DNA of 64,000 nt, from positions 186,001-250,000 of the forward strand of contig CAVPQI010000002.1 in the NCBI GenBank assembly GCA_963707515.1. The letters run 5' to 3'. Below, one piece after another: positions 1-11,766 of the stretch. How positions within the stretch are numbered: position 1 is the first letter of the stretch; each line of letters starts with the position of its first letter. Position numbers and translations under genes: made by a program. The notes below the pieces were generated by a model. It was given only the letters and a program-made list of their open reading frames with translations. It made no database searches and was not told the DNA's origin. Origin of the DNA: Sva-07 sp963707515. Lineage in GTDB: Bacteria > Actinomycetota > Acidimicrobiia > Acidimicrobiales > Ilumatobacteraceae.

Positions 1-1
1 C

Positions 2-1219
2 CCCGACTGGTCGGCGGCGATGGCCAAGTCGGCGGTGATGACGACGGCCCGCCAGGACGTCGTCAAGGAGGACGGGGCGACCGCCGCCGACCCGTTCGAC
101 ATGGGTGCGGGTCACGTCGACCCGAGCGGCAAGCCGTCGAAGAAGGGTTCGTTGTTCAACCCCGGTCTCGTCTACGACGCCGGCCTCAACGACTACTTCG
201 CCTTCCTCTGTGGCGCCGACTCGTCGATCTTCATCGACCCGGACTCGACGTGCGGTGCCCTCGAGGCAGCGGGCGTGTCGACTGCGACGACCGACCTCAA
301 CGTCCCGTCGATCGGCGCCAGCTCGATCGCCGGTTCGATCACGGTCTCCCGTGTCGTCACGTCGGTTGCCGAGCAGCCGGTGAACTTCAAGGCGCAGATC
401 GAAGCGCCTCCCGGGTTCGCCGTTTCCGTCTCGCCCGACCGGGTCCGCCTGAACCCGGGTGAGTCGGCGACCGTCGAGGTGACGATCACCAACCAGACCG
501 CACCGATCGGCACATGGTCGTTCGGCGCCTTGACCTGGGCGGGTGGTGGCTACGAGGCACGCAGCCCGATCGCTGCCAAGGCAGCGCTGTTCGCCGCGCC
601 CGACGCGGTCGCCGGCACGGGCACCGAGGGCACCGTCGAGATCCCGGTGCAGTTCGGCTTCGACGGCGAGTACGCGGCGACGGCGCACGGTCCCGTCGCT
701 GCGGTCCCGCAGCCGGGCACGGTGTCCCAGGACCCGGACCAGACGTTCGACCCGGCCGACCCGACCGGCACGGCAGCGATCCCGATCGACGCCACGGATT
801 CGGCGTTCCTGCGTCTCGCCCTGTCGACCGAGAACCTCGTGCCGGCCAATCCGAACGTCGACCTCGATCTCTACCTCTACGACTCCGCCGGTAACCAGGT
901 CGCCTCGTCGACCGCCGGCGGCACCGCCGAGCTGATCGAGGTCTTCCCGGCGGACACGAGCTACACGCTCTACGTCCACGGCTGGCAGACCGCGGGGAGC
1001 GACGTCGCCTTCGAGGTCCAGACCTGGTCGGTTCCGGCGACGCCCGGAACCGGCGCCCTGGTGATCGAGGATGCGCCGACCACGGTGACGATCGGGCAGC
1101 AGGCGACGATCACCGCCTCCTGGAGCGGACTGGATCCCGGACAGGACTACGTGGGTGCCGTCGCCCATGCCAACAGCGATGGTCTCATCGGCCTGACGCT
1201 GGTCGAGATCGCCACCTGA
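2..1219 (+). CDS. Subtilisin-like serine protease (S8), C-terminal part, truncated by window edge
   Basis: The 5' part lies outside the window. The first visible residues (PDWSAAMAKSAVMTTA) match the helix that follows the catalytic Ser in subtilases, so the catalytic triad is upstream and unseen. Next comes DPFDMGAGHVDP and NPGLVYDAGLNDYFAFLCG, a signature of the PA-domain subtilases best known from plants (SDD1/cucumisin type) and also found in secreted actinobacterial proteases. About residues 85-170 form an Fn3-like subtilase domain (SITVSRVVTSV). Residues about 225-330 look like a PPC-type beta-sandwich (DLDLYLYDSAGN, YTLYVHGW). No sortase signal or membrane anchor is visible at the C-terminus, so a secreted enzyme is likely. 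It does not look like a mycosin of a type VII system: there is no C-terminal membrane helix. Confidence 0.85.
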   Translation, partial: PDWSAAMAKSAVMTTARQDVVKEDGATAADPFDMGAGHVDPSGKPSKKGSLFNPGLVYDAGLNDYFAFLCGADSSIFIDPDSTCGALEAAGVSTATTDLNVPSIGASSIAGSITVSRVVTSVAEQPVNFKAQIEAPPGFAVSVSPDRVRLNPGESATVEVTITNQTAPIGTWSFGALTWAGGGYEARSPIAAKAALFAAPDAVAGTGTEGTVEIPVQFGFDGEYAATAHGPVAAVPQPGTVSQDPDQTFDPADPTGTAAIPIDATDSAFLRLALSTENLVPANPNVDLDLYLYDSAGNQVASSTAGGTAELIEVFPADTSYTLYVHGWQTAGSDVAFEVQTWSVPATPGTGALVIEDAPTTVTIGQQATITASWSGLDPGQDYVGAVAHANSDGLIGLTLVEIAT

Positions 1220-1297
1220 CATCGACCGGCGTCGGAGGGTGGTCGGTCGGTGCAACGGGCCGGCCGGCCACCCGTGGCGCGATGGAGCCGGGCGGCT

Positions 1298-1451
1298 GTG
1301 GTCTCCGACCACCGCGGTTGTGGTCTCCGACCACCGCGGTTGTGGTCTCCGACCACCGCGGTTGTGGTCTCCGACCACCGCGGTTGTGGTCTCCGACCAC
1401 CGCGGTTGTGGTCTCCGACCACCGCGGTTGTGGTCTCCGACCACCGCGGTG
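1298..1451. repeat. Seven tandem copies of a 22-bp palindromic unit
   Basis: Six perfect 22-bp units and a seventh matching 21 of 22 bases run without spacers from 1298. Each unit holds two palindromes: GTGGTC-tcc-GACCAC and ACCGCGGT. The array fills half of the 306-bp gap between the subtilase stop (1219) and the 3' end of the convergent cobalamin-binding gene (1526). No credible gene is seen in the rest of that gap. It could act as a bidirectional terminator or protein-binding array. Open reading frames run across it in several frames, but they are by-products of the 22-bp period. Confidence 0.95.
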
Positions 1452-1525
1452 GGTGCCGGTGTCACGCCGGCGCCTGCCGCGTCGTCGCGTGCAGGGGTGC
1501 GTTCCGGGCACGTGCAGGGGTGCAT

Positions 1526-2548
1526 TCAGGATGCGCTACGCCGGGCGAGTTCGGCGCGCACGTACACGGTGGCGACCGGCAGCCGGTGACGGTCGGTGGC
1601 ATCGGCGAGCGCGGCGAGGGCGTCGTCCACCGTCGTCGAGCCGAGGGCGCGGCCGCCGACCGTCTGGTCGAGCCAGGTGGTGAACTCCCCAACGACCTCG
1701 GCGTCGTCGACGAGTGCCGCCGCCGACGTGCAGCGAATCAGCTGGGCCACGATCTCACGGACGTCGACATCGGCAGGCGGGCGGGCGATCGATGCCATCA
1801 CGTCGTCGGCGATCACCTCGCCTGCGGCCTCGAGCCGGAGATGGTCGGCGAACCCCGGATGGGTGAGCGGCGGCGCCGAGGCGGTGTAGGGCTCCCATCT
1901 CTGCAACGCCTCGATGGCGGCGGCGGGACCGCTGGCCCAGGCGTTGGCGCCGAGGATCGTCGCTCTGGCGCCGGTGGCTCCGAAGCCCCGGCCACCCGCC
2001 AGGACCGGCGTCCCCGTCGCCCGGCTCGCCTCGATCAGCCGACGGGCGCCGCCGAGGTTCATCGAGATCGAGCAGCTGACGAGGAGTCCGTTCGGTCCGA
2101 CGTCGTGGAGCAGGCGACCGATCTGTGGTGCGTCGACGGACGGACCGAGCATGCTCAGTTGCCACCCGGCGCGCCGGACCACCTCGCCGACGGCGCGCAA
2201 CGCCATCGTGTGCCACTCACCTTCGGCGCACACCGCGACGAGGCGGCCACGGGTCACCGTCGCGGTGCCCGGTCCGTCGGCGAGCAGCGCGTCGAGCACC
2301 GCCTCGCTCACCCCGGTGGCGGTGTGTTCCTGGCTGATCGTCCACTCGTTGCGTTCCCACCGCCGGCCGATCTCGACCTGCGCCGCACACACCAGCTCGA
2401 CCACCACCTCGTCGAGCGACCGCCCCGCGTCGAGCAGGCCGCGGGCGACGGCGATCGCCCCCTCGAGATTCTCCGACGCCAAGAGTTCGACATAGCGATC
2501 GAGCTCGGGCGGCGGCGTGTCCGCGTGTCCCATGGGGAGGTCGGTCAC
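1526..2548 (-). CDS. Stand-alone cobalamin-binding protein of the CarH/LitR/MtaC fold, candidate B12 photoreceptor
   Basis: About 340 residues. The N-terminal part (about 10-90) is a four-helix B12-binding cap. It contains W64 followed after exactly nine residues by EH (W-ERNEWTISQ-EH), the W-x9-EH signature of CarH-type cobalamin photoreceptors. Residues about 105-230 form the Rossmann B12-binding domain with GEWHTMAL (His about 113 as likely lower ligand) and a glycine-rich loop near VLAGGRGFGATG. About 110 C-terminal residues are helical and not recognised. No DNA-binding domain is present, unlike CarH or LitR. The GTG start overlaps the stop of the upstream phosphatase gene in a GTGA overlap, so the two are probably translationally coupled and work together. 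Light- or B12-dependent control of the phosphatase is inference. Confidence 0.8.
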   Translation of the reverse strand: MTDLPMGHADTPPPELDRYVELLASENLEGAIAVARGLLDAGRSLDEVVVELVCAAQVEIGRRWERNEWTISQEHTATGVSEAVLDALLADGPGTATVTRGRLVAVCAEGEWHTMALRAVGEVVRRAGWQLSMLGPSVDAPQIGRLLHDVGPNGLLVSCSISMNLGGARRLIEASRATGTPVLAGGRGFGATGARATILGANAWASGPAAAIEALQRWEPYTASAPPLTHPGFADHLRLEAAGEVIADDVMASIARPPADVDVREIVAQLIRCTSAAALVDDAEVVGEFTTWLDQTVGGRALGSTTVDDALAALADATDRHRLPVATVYVRAELARRSAS

Positions 2549-4062
2549 GGACGGCCCCCGGATCGGACGACCACCACGGCGATGTCGTCGGTCTGCGGGC
2601 CGCCGGTGAAGTCGGCGACCTCTTGGACCACGCGATCGGCCATCGCGTCGGCCTGCAGGCCGCCGCACGAGGCAAGGATGCGCAGCAGCCGTTCGACGCC
2701 GAACTCGCGGCGGCCCGCCCTCGCCTCGATGACGCCATCCGTGTAGAGCACCAGCGCATCGCCGGTGGACAGCTCGATCGACTGCGGGGTGAAGTGCACG
2801 GCGGGGAGGATGCCGACGAGCGTCCCCTTCGTCGCCAGCTCCTGCACGGTGCCGTCGGCGCGCACCACGATGGGTGCCGGATGGCCGCCGGTGACCACCT
2901 CGATCGCGGCACCGTCGGGTGCAGGTCGGACCTCGGCCAGGGCGACGGTGCAGAACGTCTTCTGCGGCCGTTGCCGGACGGCGTCGTTGAGTCGGTGCAG
3001 CACGCCGCTGAGATCGTGGTCGCCGGCGATCGCGCGGATCGTGTGACGGGCGAGGCCGGTCAGGGTCGCCGCCTCGACGCCCTTGCCGCAGGCGTCGCCG
3101 ACGGCGACGATCCAACGTCCGCCGTCGACCTCGAAGACGTCGTAGAAGTCGCCGCCGATCTCGCTGCCGAGGGTCAGCGGGCGGTACCGGGCACCGAGGT
3201 CGAGGTGGACGACATCCGGAAGCTGGTCGGGCAGCAGCGATGCCTGGAGGACCCGCGCCACCGAGCTGCGGTCGCGGTAGATCAGCGCGTTGTCGATGGC
3301 GATCGCCGCGCGGCGGGCGAAGCCCTCGGCGATCGCGGCGTCGCGGGCCGTGTACGGCGCTCGTCCGGCGGCGAGGAGCGCGAGCGCACCGATCGGCGCG
3401 GCACGGGCGCGCAGTGGCACGATGAGCGCGGTGGTCGGTGCGAGTCGACGCAGCGGTTCCCACGCGGCGGCCGGCGGGATGACGTCGGCGTGATCATCAG
3501 CGACGAGCCCACCGCGGATCTCCGACACGCCGCTCGCACGGACCCTCGCCACGGCCGGCACGAGATCATCGATCTCGAGCCGGCGCTCGTCGATGTGCTG
3601 CAGACCGTGTTCGCCGACCGCGGCACCGAGGCGCATCACGTCGAGCCCATCGGTGAAGGCGATGAAGCAGGCGTCAGCGAGGTGGGGAACGGCGACACTG
3701 ACGATCCGGTCGAGGGTGCGGTCGAGGTTCAGCGAGCTCGACAGCTCGTCACTGACACGGCCGAAGAAGTCGAGACGGGCGGCGTCGACCTCGGCGGGCT
3801 CGCGGAGCACGAGCATCCCTCGATCGTTGCGCGCCGACGACACGTCGAGGGCGAGTTGGGCTGCACGATCGGCGACGTGGTCGATCGTGTGGCCGACGAC
3901 GTCGCCGACGTCGGTGCGCAAGAGCTCGGCCACGCGTCGGTTGCACCACCGGGCGATTCCCTCGGCGTCGTGTGCCACCAGGCCGAGGGGCAGATCGGCG
4001 AGCACCCTCCACGCATCGACGTCGGCGGGGGCCGCGGTGCGAGGGTCGCGGCCGTCAGGCAT
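2545..4062 (-). CDS. PAS-GAF-PP2C (SpoIIE/RsbU-type) protein phosphatase
   Basis: 505 residues. About 15-90 resemble a PAS domain (LGLVAHDAEGIARWCNRRVAELL), and about 110-260 are a GAF domain (LDRTLDRIV ... IAIDNALIYRD). About 275-500 are a PP2C/SpoIIE phosphatase with the expected metal-binding motifs GGDFYDVF, VGDACGKG, YTDGVIEAR and QTDDIAVVVV. Such proteins usually dephosphorylate anti-anti-sigma factors in partner-switching stress regulation. No anti-sigma or STAS gene is in view. It is the first gene of a two-gene unit with the cobalamin-binding gene, which overlaps its stop codon. The start is the ATG at 4062. A TAGAGT box about 40 nt upstream could be its -10 element. Confidence 0.93.
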   Translation of the reverse strand: MPDGRDPRTAAPADVDAWRVLADLPLGLVAHDAEGIARWCNRRVAELLRTDVGDVVGHTIDHVADRAAQLALDVSSARNDRGMLVLREPAEVDAARLDFFGRVSDELSSSLNLDRTLDRIVSVAVPHLADACFIAFTDGLDVMRLGAAVGEHGLQHIDERRLEIDDLVPAVARVRASGVSEIRGGLVADDHADVIPPAAAWEPLRRLAPTTALIVPLRARAAPIGALALLAAGRAPYTARDAAIAEGFARRAAIAIDNALIYRDRSSVARVLQASLLPDQLPDVVHLDLGARYRPLTLGSEIGGDFYDVFEVDGGRWIVAVGDACGKGVEAATLTGLARHTIRAIAGDHDLSGVLHRLNDAVRQRPQKTFCTVALAEVRPAPDGAAIEVVTGGHPAPIVVRADGTVQELATKGTLVGILPAVHFTPQSIELSTGDALVLYTDGVIEARAGRREFGVERLLRILASCGGLQADAMADRVVQEVADFTGGPQTDDIAVVVVRSGGRP

Positions 4063-4118
4063 GCAACGATTCTCCGAGCACAGGGCCGAACTCTATGGGC
4101 CGCAGCAGTGGCGATCGG

Positions 4119-4634
4119 TCAGGTTCCGGCGGCGTCGCGGGGCGGCTGCGGGTTGGGGCAGTAGAACGGGTCGCGGCCGTTGCCAGCGTGGTACGAGTAG
4201 GCGTTGCCGTCGGCGCGCAGCACGATGCGCGTCCCGGGCGTCAGCACCTGCTGGTACTGCATGTCCTTCTGCGGGCAACCGAGGCCGCGATCGGACCACG
4301 TGACCTCCTCGACGCTGACCACCTCGACGTCGTCGGGTCCGGCGAGCCCCCGCCGCTCCACGAGATCGGCGACGGCGATGTCGACCAGTGCCTGCAGACC
4401 GGCGGGGATCGATCCGCCGCCGGGTGGCGCCGACGGCTCCGGGTCGGATGGTCGGGTGGTGCGGGGATCGGTCACGGTGACCTCCGGCTCGCTGGATGGT
4501 GGTTGGCTCGATGCGGTGCGTTCGGTGCTCGTGGAACTCGCCGGATCGTCGGACCCGCAGCCGACGAACGAGACGGCGGCCAGCGCGGCGAGCACCGCGG
4601 CGTGGCCGAGGGCGGGAACTCGTGGCATGCGCAT
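4119..4634 (-). CDS. Small secreted lipoprotein, unknown function
   Basis: 171 residues. A lipoprotein signal (MRMPRVPALGHAAVL ... SFVGC) has its likely lipidated Cys near residue 25, followed by a long Ser/Thr/Pro/Glu-rich linker. The C-terminal 90 residues form a small domain with GLGCPQKDMQYQQVLTPG and SYHAGNGRDPFYC, a pattern seen in many uncharacterised exported actinobacterial proteins. A GGAGG ribosome-binding site lies about 8 nt before the chosen ATG, which decides the start over longer in-frame options. It sits between the FtsH-like gene and the PAS-GAF phosphatase on the same strand, with gaps of about 90 and 56 bp. Confidence 0.8.
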   Translation of the reverse strand: MRMPRVPALGHAAVLAALAAVSFVGCGSDDPASSTSTERTASSQPPSSEPEVTVTDPRTTRPSDPEPSAPPGGGSIPAGLQALVDIAVADLVERRGLAGPDDVEVVSVEEVTWSDRGLGCPQKDMQYQQVLTPGTRIVLRADGNAYSYHAGNGRDPFYCPNPQPPRDAAGT

Positions 4635-4726
4635 TGGACGTCCTCCGGCACGGTTCGGGTTCCGCCCGCGTGGCGACAGGGTCTGCGCCCTCCGTTGTAG
4701 CAGTTCCGGCGATCGCCCGGCTGGGA

Positions 4727-6529
4727 CTAGGCGACGTCGGCGTCGGCGATGTCGGCAGCGGGCTTGATCCGCACCGGTCCGCGGCGCTCGGTGATGTCGG
4801 TGTAGTCGGCGACGATCGCCTTCACCGCGTCGCCGTCCATCTCGTCGGATTCGCACAGCTGGTCGGCGATGCGCAACAGGGCGTCGCGGTACTTCGACGT
4901 CATCATCGTCGCCTTCGCCGCGCCGTCGCTCATCAGAGTCTCGGCAGCCTCGCGGCTCTGGTCGTCGGAGAGCACCTTGGCGACGAGGTTGCCGGCGGTC
5001 GGGATCGCCGCTGCCTCGAGCGACAGCAGGCCGGGGCCGTTGCCCAGCTGGCCGATCAGCTGGGCGGCGATGTTGGTCGCCGCGGCGAGGTCGGATGCGA
5101 TGCCGCTGCTCGCCTCACCGAACTCCTGCAGCTCGGCGGCGCGCCCGGCGAGGGCGACGCAGATCAGGTCGCGAGCGTCCGTCGGGGTCTTCAAGAAGCG
5201 CTCCTCCGTGTCGCCGTGGGCGACCAGGCCGAGCGATCCGGAGCGGCGCAGGATCGATGCCATCTTGACGTCGCGGCGGGTCAGCACGGCCGCCAACGCA
5301 TGGCCGGCCTCGTGGATGGCGACGCGACGTCGCTCGTCGGGGTGGTAGCCCATCTCGTGGGCGACACCGACCTCGGTGACGAGCTGTGCCTGCAGCACGT
5401 CGGTCACCGACATCGAGGTCCGCCCGTGGCGCAGGGCGATGATCAGCGACTCGTCGAGCAGGCGCTCGATCTTGACCGGCGTGTAACCGGCGGAGAGGTC
5501 GGCGATCAGCTCCTTGGTGACCTCGTCGTCGTGCTTCTTGCGGTCGAGGTAGTAGCCGGCGATCGACAGCCGGTCCGCCCGCGGCGGCAGGTTGAAGGCG
5601 ATCACGCGGTCGAACCGGCCCGGACGCAGCAGCGCCGGGTCGAGGTCGGCCGCACGGTTGGTCGAGGCGACGACGAGGATGTTCGCCGCCTTCACCTCGG
5701 GACGTGGCCGGCGCCGGTGGGCGGGCAGGAATCCGTTGAACCAGTCGGTGAAGCCGGCGCGGAACTTCTGCCGCCCCGTGGGCAGATCGAAGCTCTGCAT
5801 CTGGACGAGCAGCTCGTTGACCACACCGACGATGCCTTCGCGCATCGAGCCCGAGTTCATGCCGCTGCGGGCGCCACCGATGGCATCGAACTCCTCGATG
5901 TAGCCGATCGCGCCGCCCTCGTCGCGTGCCGCCTTGCGCAACGCCTTGAAGAACGAGCGGATCTTCTTGTTCGTCTGGCCGTAGTACATCGACTGGAACT
6001 CGCTCGCCGACACGAACAAGAACGGCACGCCGGCCTCGGCGGCCATCGCCTTGGCGAGGTAGGTCTTGCCGGTTCCGGGGGGACCCTCGAAGAGGACGCC
6101 GCGGCGGGCATTGCCCCCCATCTCACGCTGGAACGTCTCGGAGGCGAGGAACAGGTTCATGCTGTCGATCGCTTCGCGCTTGGTCTGGTCGGCTCCGACG
6201 ACGTCATCGAGGCGGATCTTGGAGTCCTCGGCGCGCAGTGTGGTGTGCGGCGATCGCCCGGCGGTCAGCAACGGGATGAAGATCACCGTGCCGAGGATCA
6301 GGATCATGCCGAGGGCGATGATGATCTCCGGGTTGCCGGCGAGCCAGCCGGGGACCCCGAGTCGGATCGGGTTGTCCTCGACGAGCCGCCACAGCAGGTA
6401 GGCGAGGACGATGGCGAGGATGACCAGCCAGCGCGTGAGCCGTCGTTGGCGTGTGCGCTCGCGGTGGACATTGGCATCGATGTCCTTGCCCTGGAGCATC
6501 TCACCCGAGCTGAGCCGTGCCAGTTCCAT
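4727..6529 (-). CDS. FtsH-like membrane AAA+ zinc metalloprotease
   Basis: 600 residues. Two membrane helices lie near residues 35-55 and 70-95. The AAA+ module has Walker A GPPGTGKT (about 148-155), a Walker-B-like IGYIEEFDAIG, and a second region of homology LDPALLRPGRFDR. A C-terminal M41 peptidase domain has HEAGH (about 405-409) and a possible third zinc ligand in SDLAAAT. The role would be ATP-dependent degradation of membrane or misfolded proteins. Walker B reads YIEEFD where FtsH usually has FIDEID, so the first acidic residue is Glu rather than Asp. The short N-terminal periplasmic part and this motif place it in a divergent FtsH subgroup rather than as the main housekeeping FtsH. 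The start is supported by GGAGAG just upstream of ATG 6529. Confidence 0.88.
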   Translation of the reverse strand: MELARLSSGEMLQGKDIDANVHRERTRQRRLTRWLVILAIVLAYLLWRLVEDNPIRLGVPGWLAGNPEIIIALGMILILGTVIFIPLLTAGRSPHTTLRAEDSKIRLDDVVGADQTKREAIDSMNLFLASETFQREMGGNARRGVLFEGPPGTGKTYLAKAMAAEAGVPFLFVSASEFQSMYYGQTNKKIRSFFKALRKAARDEGGAIGYIEEFDAIGGARSGMNSGSMREGIVGVVNELLVQMQSFDLPTGRQKFRAGFTDWFNGFLPAHRRRPRPEVKAANILVVASTNRAADLDPALLRPGRFDRVIAFNLPPRADRLSIAGYYLDRKKHDDEVTKELIADLSAGYTPVKIERLLDESLIIALRHGRTSMSVTDVLQAQLVTEVGVAHEMGYHPDERRRVAIHEAGHALAAVLTRRDVKMASILRRSGSLGLVAHGDTEERFLKTPTDARDLICVALAGRAAELQEFGEASSGIASDLAAATNIAAQLIGQLGNGPGLLSLEAAAIPTAGNLVAKVLSDDQSREAAETLMSDGAAKATMMTSKYRDALLRIADQLCESDEMDGDAVKAIVADYTDITERRGPVRIKPAADIADADVA

Positions 6530-6706
6530 GTCTCTCCGTTCGCCGTGCCGACAGTTCACCGAACGTAACCCACGGGCACGGAGCGTGACCACGGACCTGA
6601 GTCAAGCCTTGGTCAAGAACCCCGCAAGATCCTGCGGTGCGAGGTCAGCGCAGCGTCTGCACACGATTCTCATCGCAGTGGGACAACGAGGGTTAGTGTC
6701 GGCGAC

Positions 6707-7156
6707 ATGTTCGCCGCTTACCGGGAGACCGGGTACAACGTCATGCTCTTCTTGCACATCGTGTCGGCGGTGGTCGCCTTCGCACCGGCGTTCGTGCACC
6801 CGCTGTTGGTCAAGCAGACGATGTCGATGGGCGAGGGCCGCCGCCGGATGCTGGAAGCGATGGCGGGCAACGGTCGGCGCATCTACGCCCCGGCACTGAT
6901 CCTCGTCGGGCTCTTCGGTTTCGCGATGCAGGGGATGTCCGACGGCGTGATCGAGATGGGCCAGACCTGGTTCTGGTTGGCGATCGTGCTGTGGCTGGCG
7001 ATGAACGGCGTGCTCCACGCCATGCTGCTGCCGGCCGAGCGTGCCGTTGCCGCCGGCGACGACAGCGCCACGTCGAAGGTCGACACGGCCGGTTTGATCC
7101 TCACCGTGTTGCTGCTCGTCACCCTCTACCTGATGGTGTTCAAGCCCGGATTCTGA
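6707..7156 (+). CDS. Four-helix integral membrane protein (DUF2269-like)
   Basis: 149 residues with four predicted membrane helices (about 12-35, 58-78, 86-105, 124-144) and few soluble segments. The pattern, with HIVSAVVAFAPAFVHPLL in helix 1 and conserved Gly/His positions, resembles small DUF2269-type membrane proteins of unknown function. It is divergent from the FtsH-like gene. A TAGTGT hexamer ends 7 nt before the ATG, so transcription may begin at or very near the start codon. No enzymatic motif is visible. Confidence 0.7.
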   Translation: MFAAYRETGYNVMLFLHIVSAVVAFAPAFVHPLLVKQTMSMGEGRRRMLEAMAGNGRRIYAPALILVGLFGFAMQGMSDGVIEMGQTWFWLAIVLWLAMNGVLHAMLLPAERAVAAGDDSATSKVDTAGLILTVLLLVTLYLMVFKPGF

Positions 7157-7284
7157 CCGGACCGCGACTGGCCGGAGGCGGGCGAGCCGGGTCCGCGGAC
7201 GCCGATCGCTGACGGGTGGCGCCAGCACCCCGCCCGTTGGGTGGAGGCGTCGACTCGCAACCTGCCCCGCGACCGGTCGGCCGG

Positions 7285-7290
7285 TACGCT
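7285..7290 (+). promoter_or_regulatory. Putative -10 box (TACGCT) giving a leaderless kgd transcript
   Basis: TACGCT lies exactly 6 nt before GTG 7297. No Shine-Dalgarno sequence precedes the GTG. The arrangement recurs before other genes here, which supports GTG 7297 as start. Confidence 0.55.
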
Positions 7291-7296
7291 GCCCGT

Positions 7297-10986
<3,690 letters not shown>

Positions 10987-11022
10987 GGCGGGCCGGTCCG
11001 TCGGCTCGCCCGTCGCGACCGG

Positions 11023-11643
11023 TCAGCGGAGGTCGATGCCGAGGGTCTGTTCGAGGTCGCTGATCGCCTGCTCGGCGGTGAGGACCTTGATCGTCGTCAT
11101 GCCCATCGCCGCTGCCGGCTTGAGGTTGACGCCGAGGTCGTCGAGGAACACGCACCCGCTCGGGTCGACGCCGACGAGGTCGCAGGCGATCTCGTAGAAG
11201 CGCACCTCGGGTTTGCGGCAGCCGACCTTGCTCGACTCGACGACGTGGCCGAACAGAGCCATCACCTCGGCGAGCTCCGGGCGCTGCGGGCCGTCGCTGA
11301 CGACGTTGTTCGTCAGGCAGGCCGTGTGATAGCCGGCCTGCACCACGCGGCGCAGCGCGGTGACCATCTCGGGGCGGATCGTGCCGGCGAGCAGTGCCAA
11401 CACGTCGCCGCCGGGCACGCGGTGTCCGAGCGACTCCGATTCGTCGGCGAAAGCGAGGTGGAACTCGGCGGCGTCGATGTCGCTGCGCTCGAGCCGGGCC
11501 CACGCGTTGGCGTCCGGATTGGTGGCGTTGACCGTGCGGATGAAATCGGTCGGGAGGTCGTTCGACGCCTCGTACCGGTTGAACGCTTCGAACGGGCTGG
11601 ACAGGATGACGCCGCCGAAATCCCAGAGTACTGCTCGGATCAT
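11023..11643 (-). CDS. HAD-superfamily hydrolase (subfamily IA)
   Basis: 206 residues. Motif I is WDFGGVI at the N-terminus (nucleophile Asp near residue 8), motif II is TNN, the motif III lysine lies in SKVGCRKPE, and motif IV is FLDDL. The organisation resembles the HAD domain of ACAD10/epoxide-hydrolase-N-like phosphatases. The substrate is unknown. The gene is convergent with kgd and divergent from the NYN-S1 gene. Its ATG follows a TAGGCT hexamer by 8 nt. Confidence 0.88.
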   Translation of the reverse strand: MIRAVLWDFGGVILSSPFEAFNRYEASNDLPTDFIRTVNATNPDANAWARLERSDIDAAEFHLAFADESESLGHRVPGGDVLALLAGTIRPEMVTALRRVVQAGYHTACLTNNVVSDGPQRPELAEVMALFGHVVESSKVGCRKPEVRFYEIACDLVGVDPSGCVFLDDLGVNLKPAAAMGMTTIKVLTAEQAISDLEQTLGIDLR

Positions 11644-11766
11644 GACCGGCGAGCCTACGATGAGGACGCGGCAGCCGGCGTGGTCGATGGCATCGATCGA
11701 TCGATCGAACGCGTGCGGCGTGCCCCCCGATCGCCCCAGATCGGAATCGACCAGGAACGAGAACGA

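Noticed and set aside
2..1219. Mycosin (T7SS protease) partner for the secretion locus
   Set aside because: PA-subtilase signature and PPC/Fn3 domains without a C-terminal membrane helix; 17 kb away from the locus.
1250..2746. Long plus-strand reading frame through the 22-bp repeat and over the cobalamin-binding gene
   Set aside because: It is antisense to a clear protein family and Arg/Gly-rich, as expected from GC-rich shadow frames.
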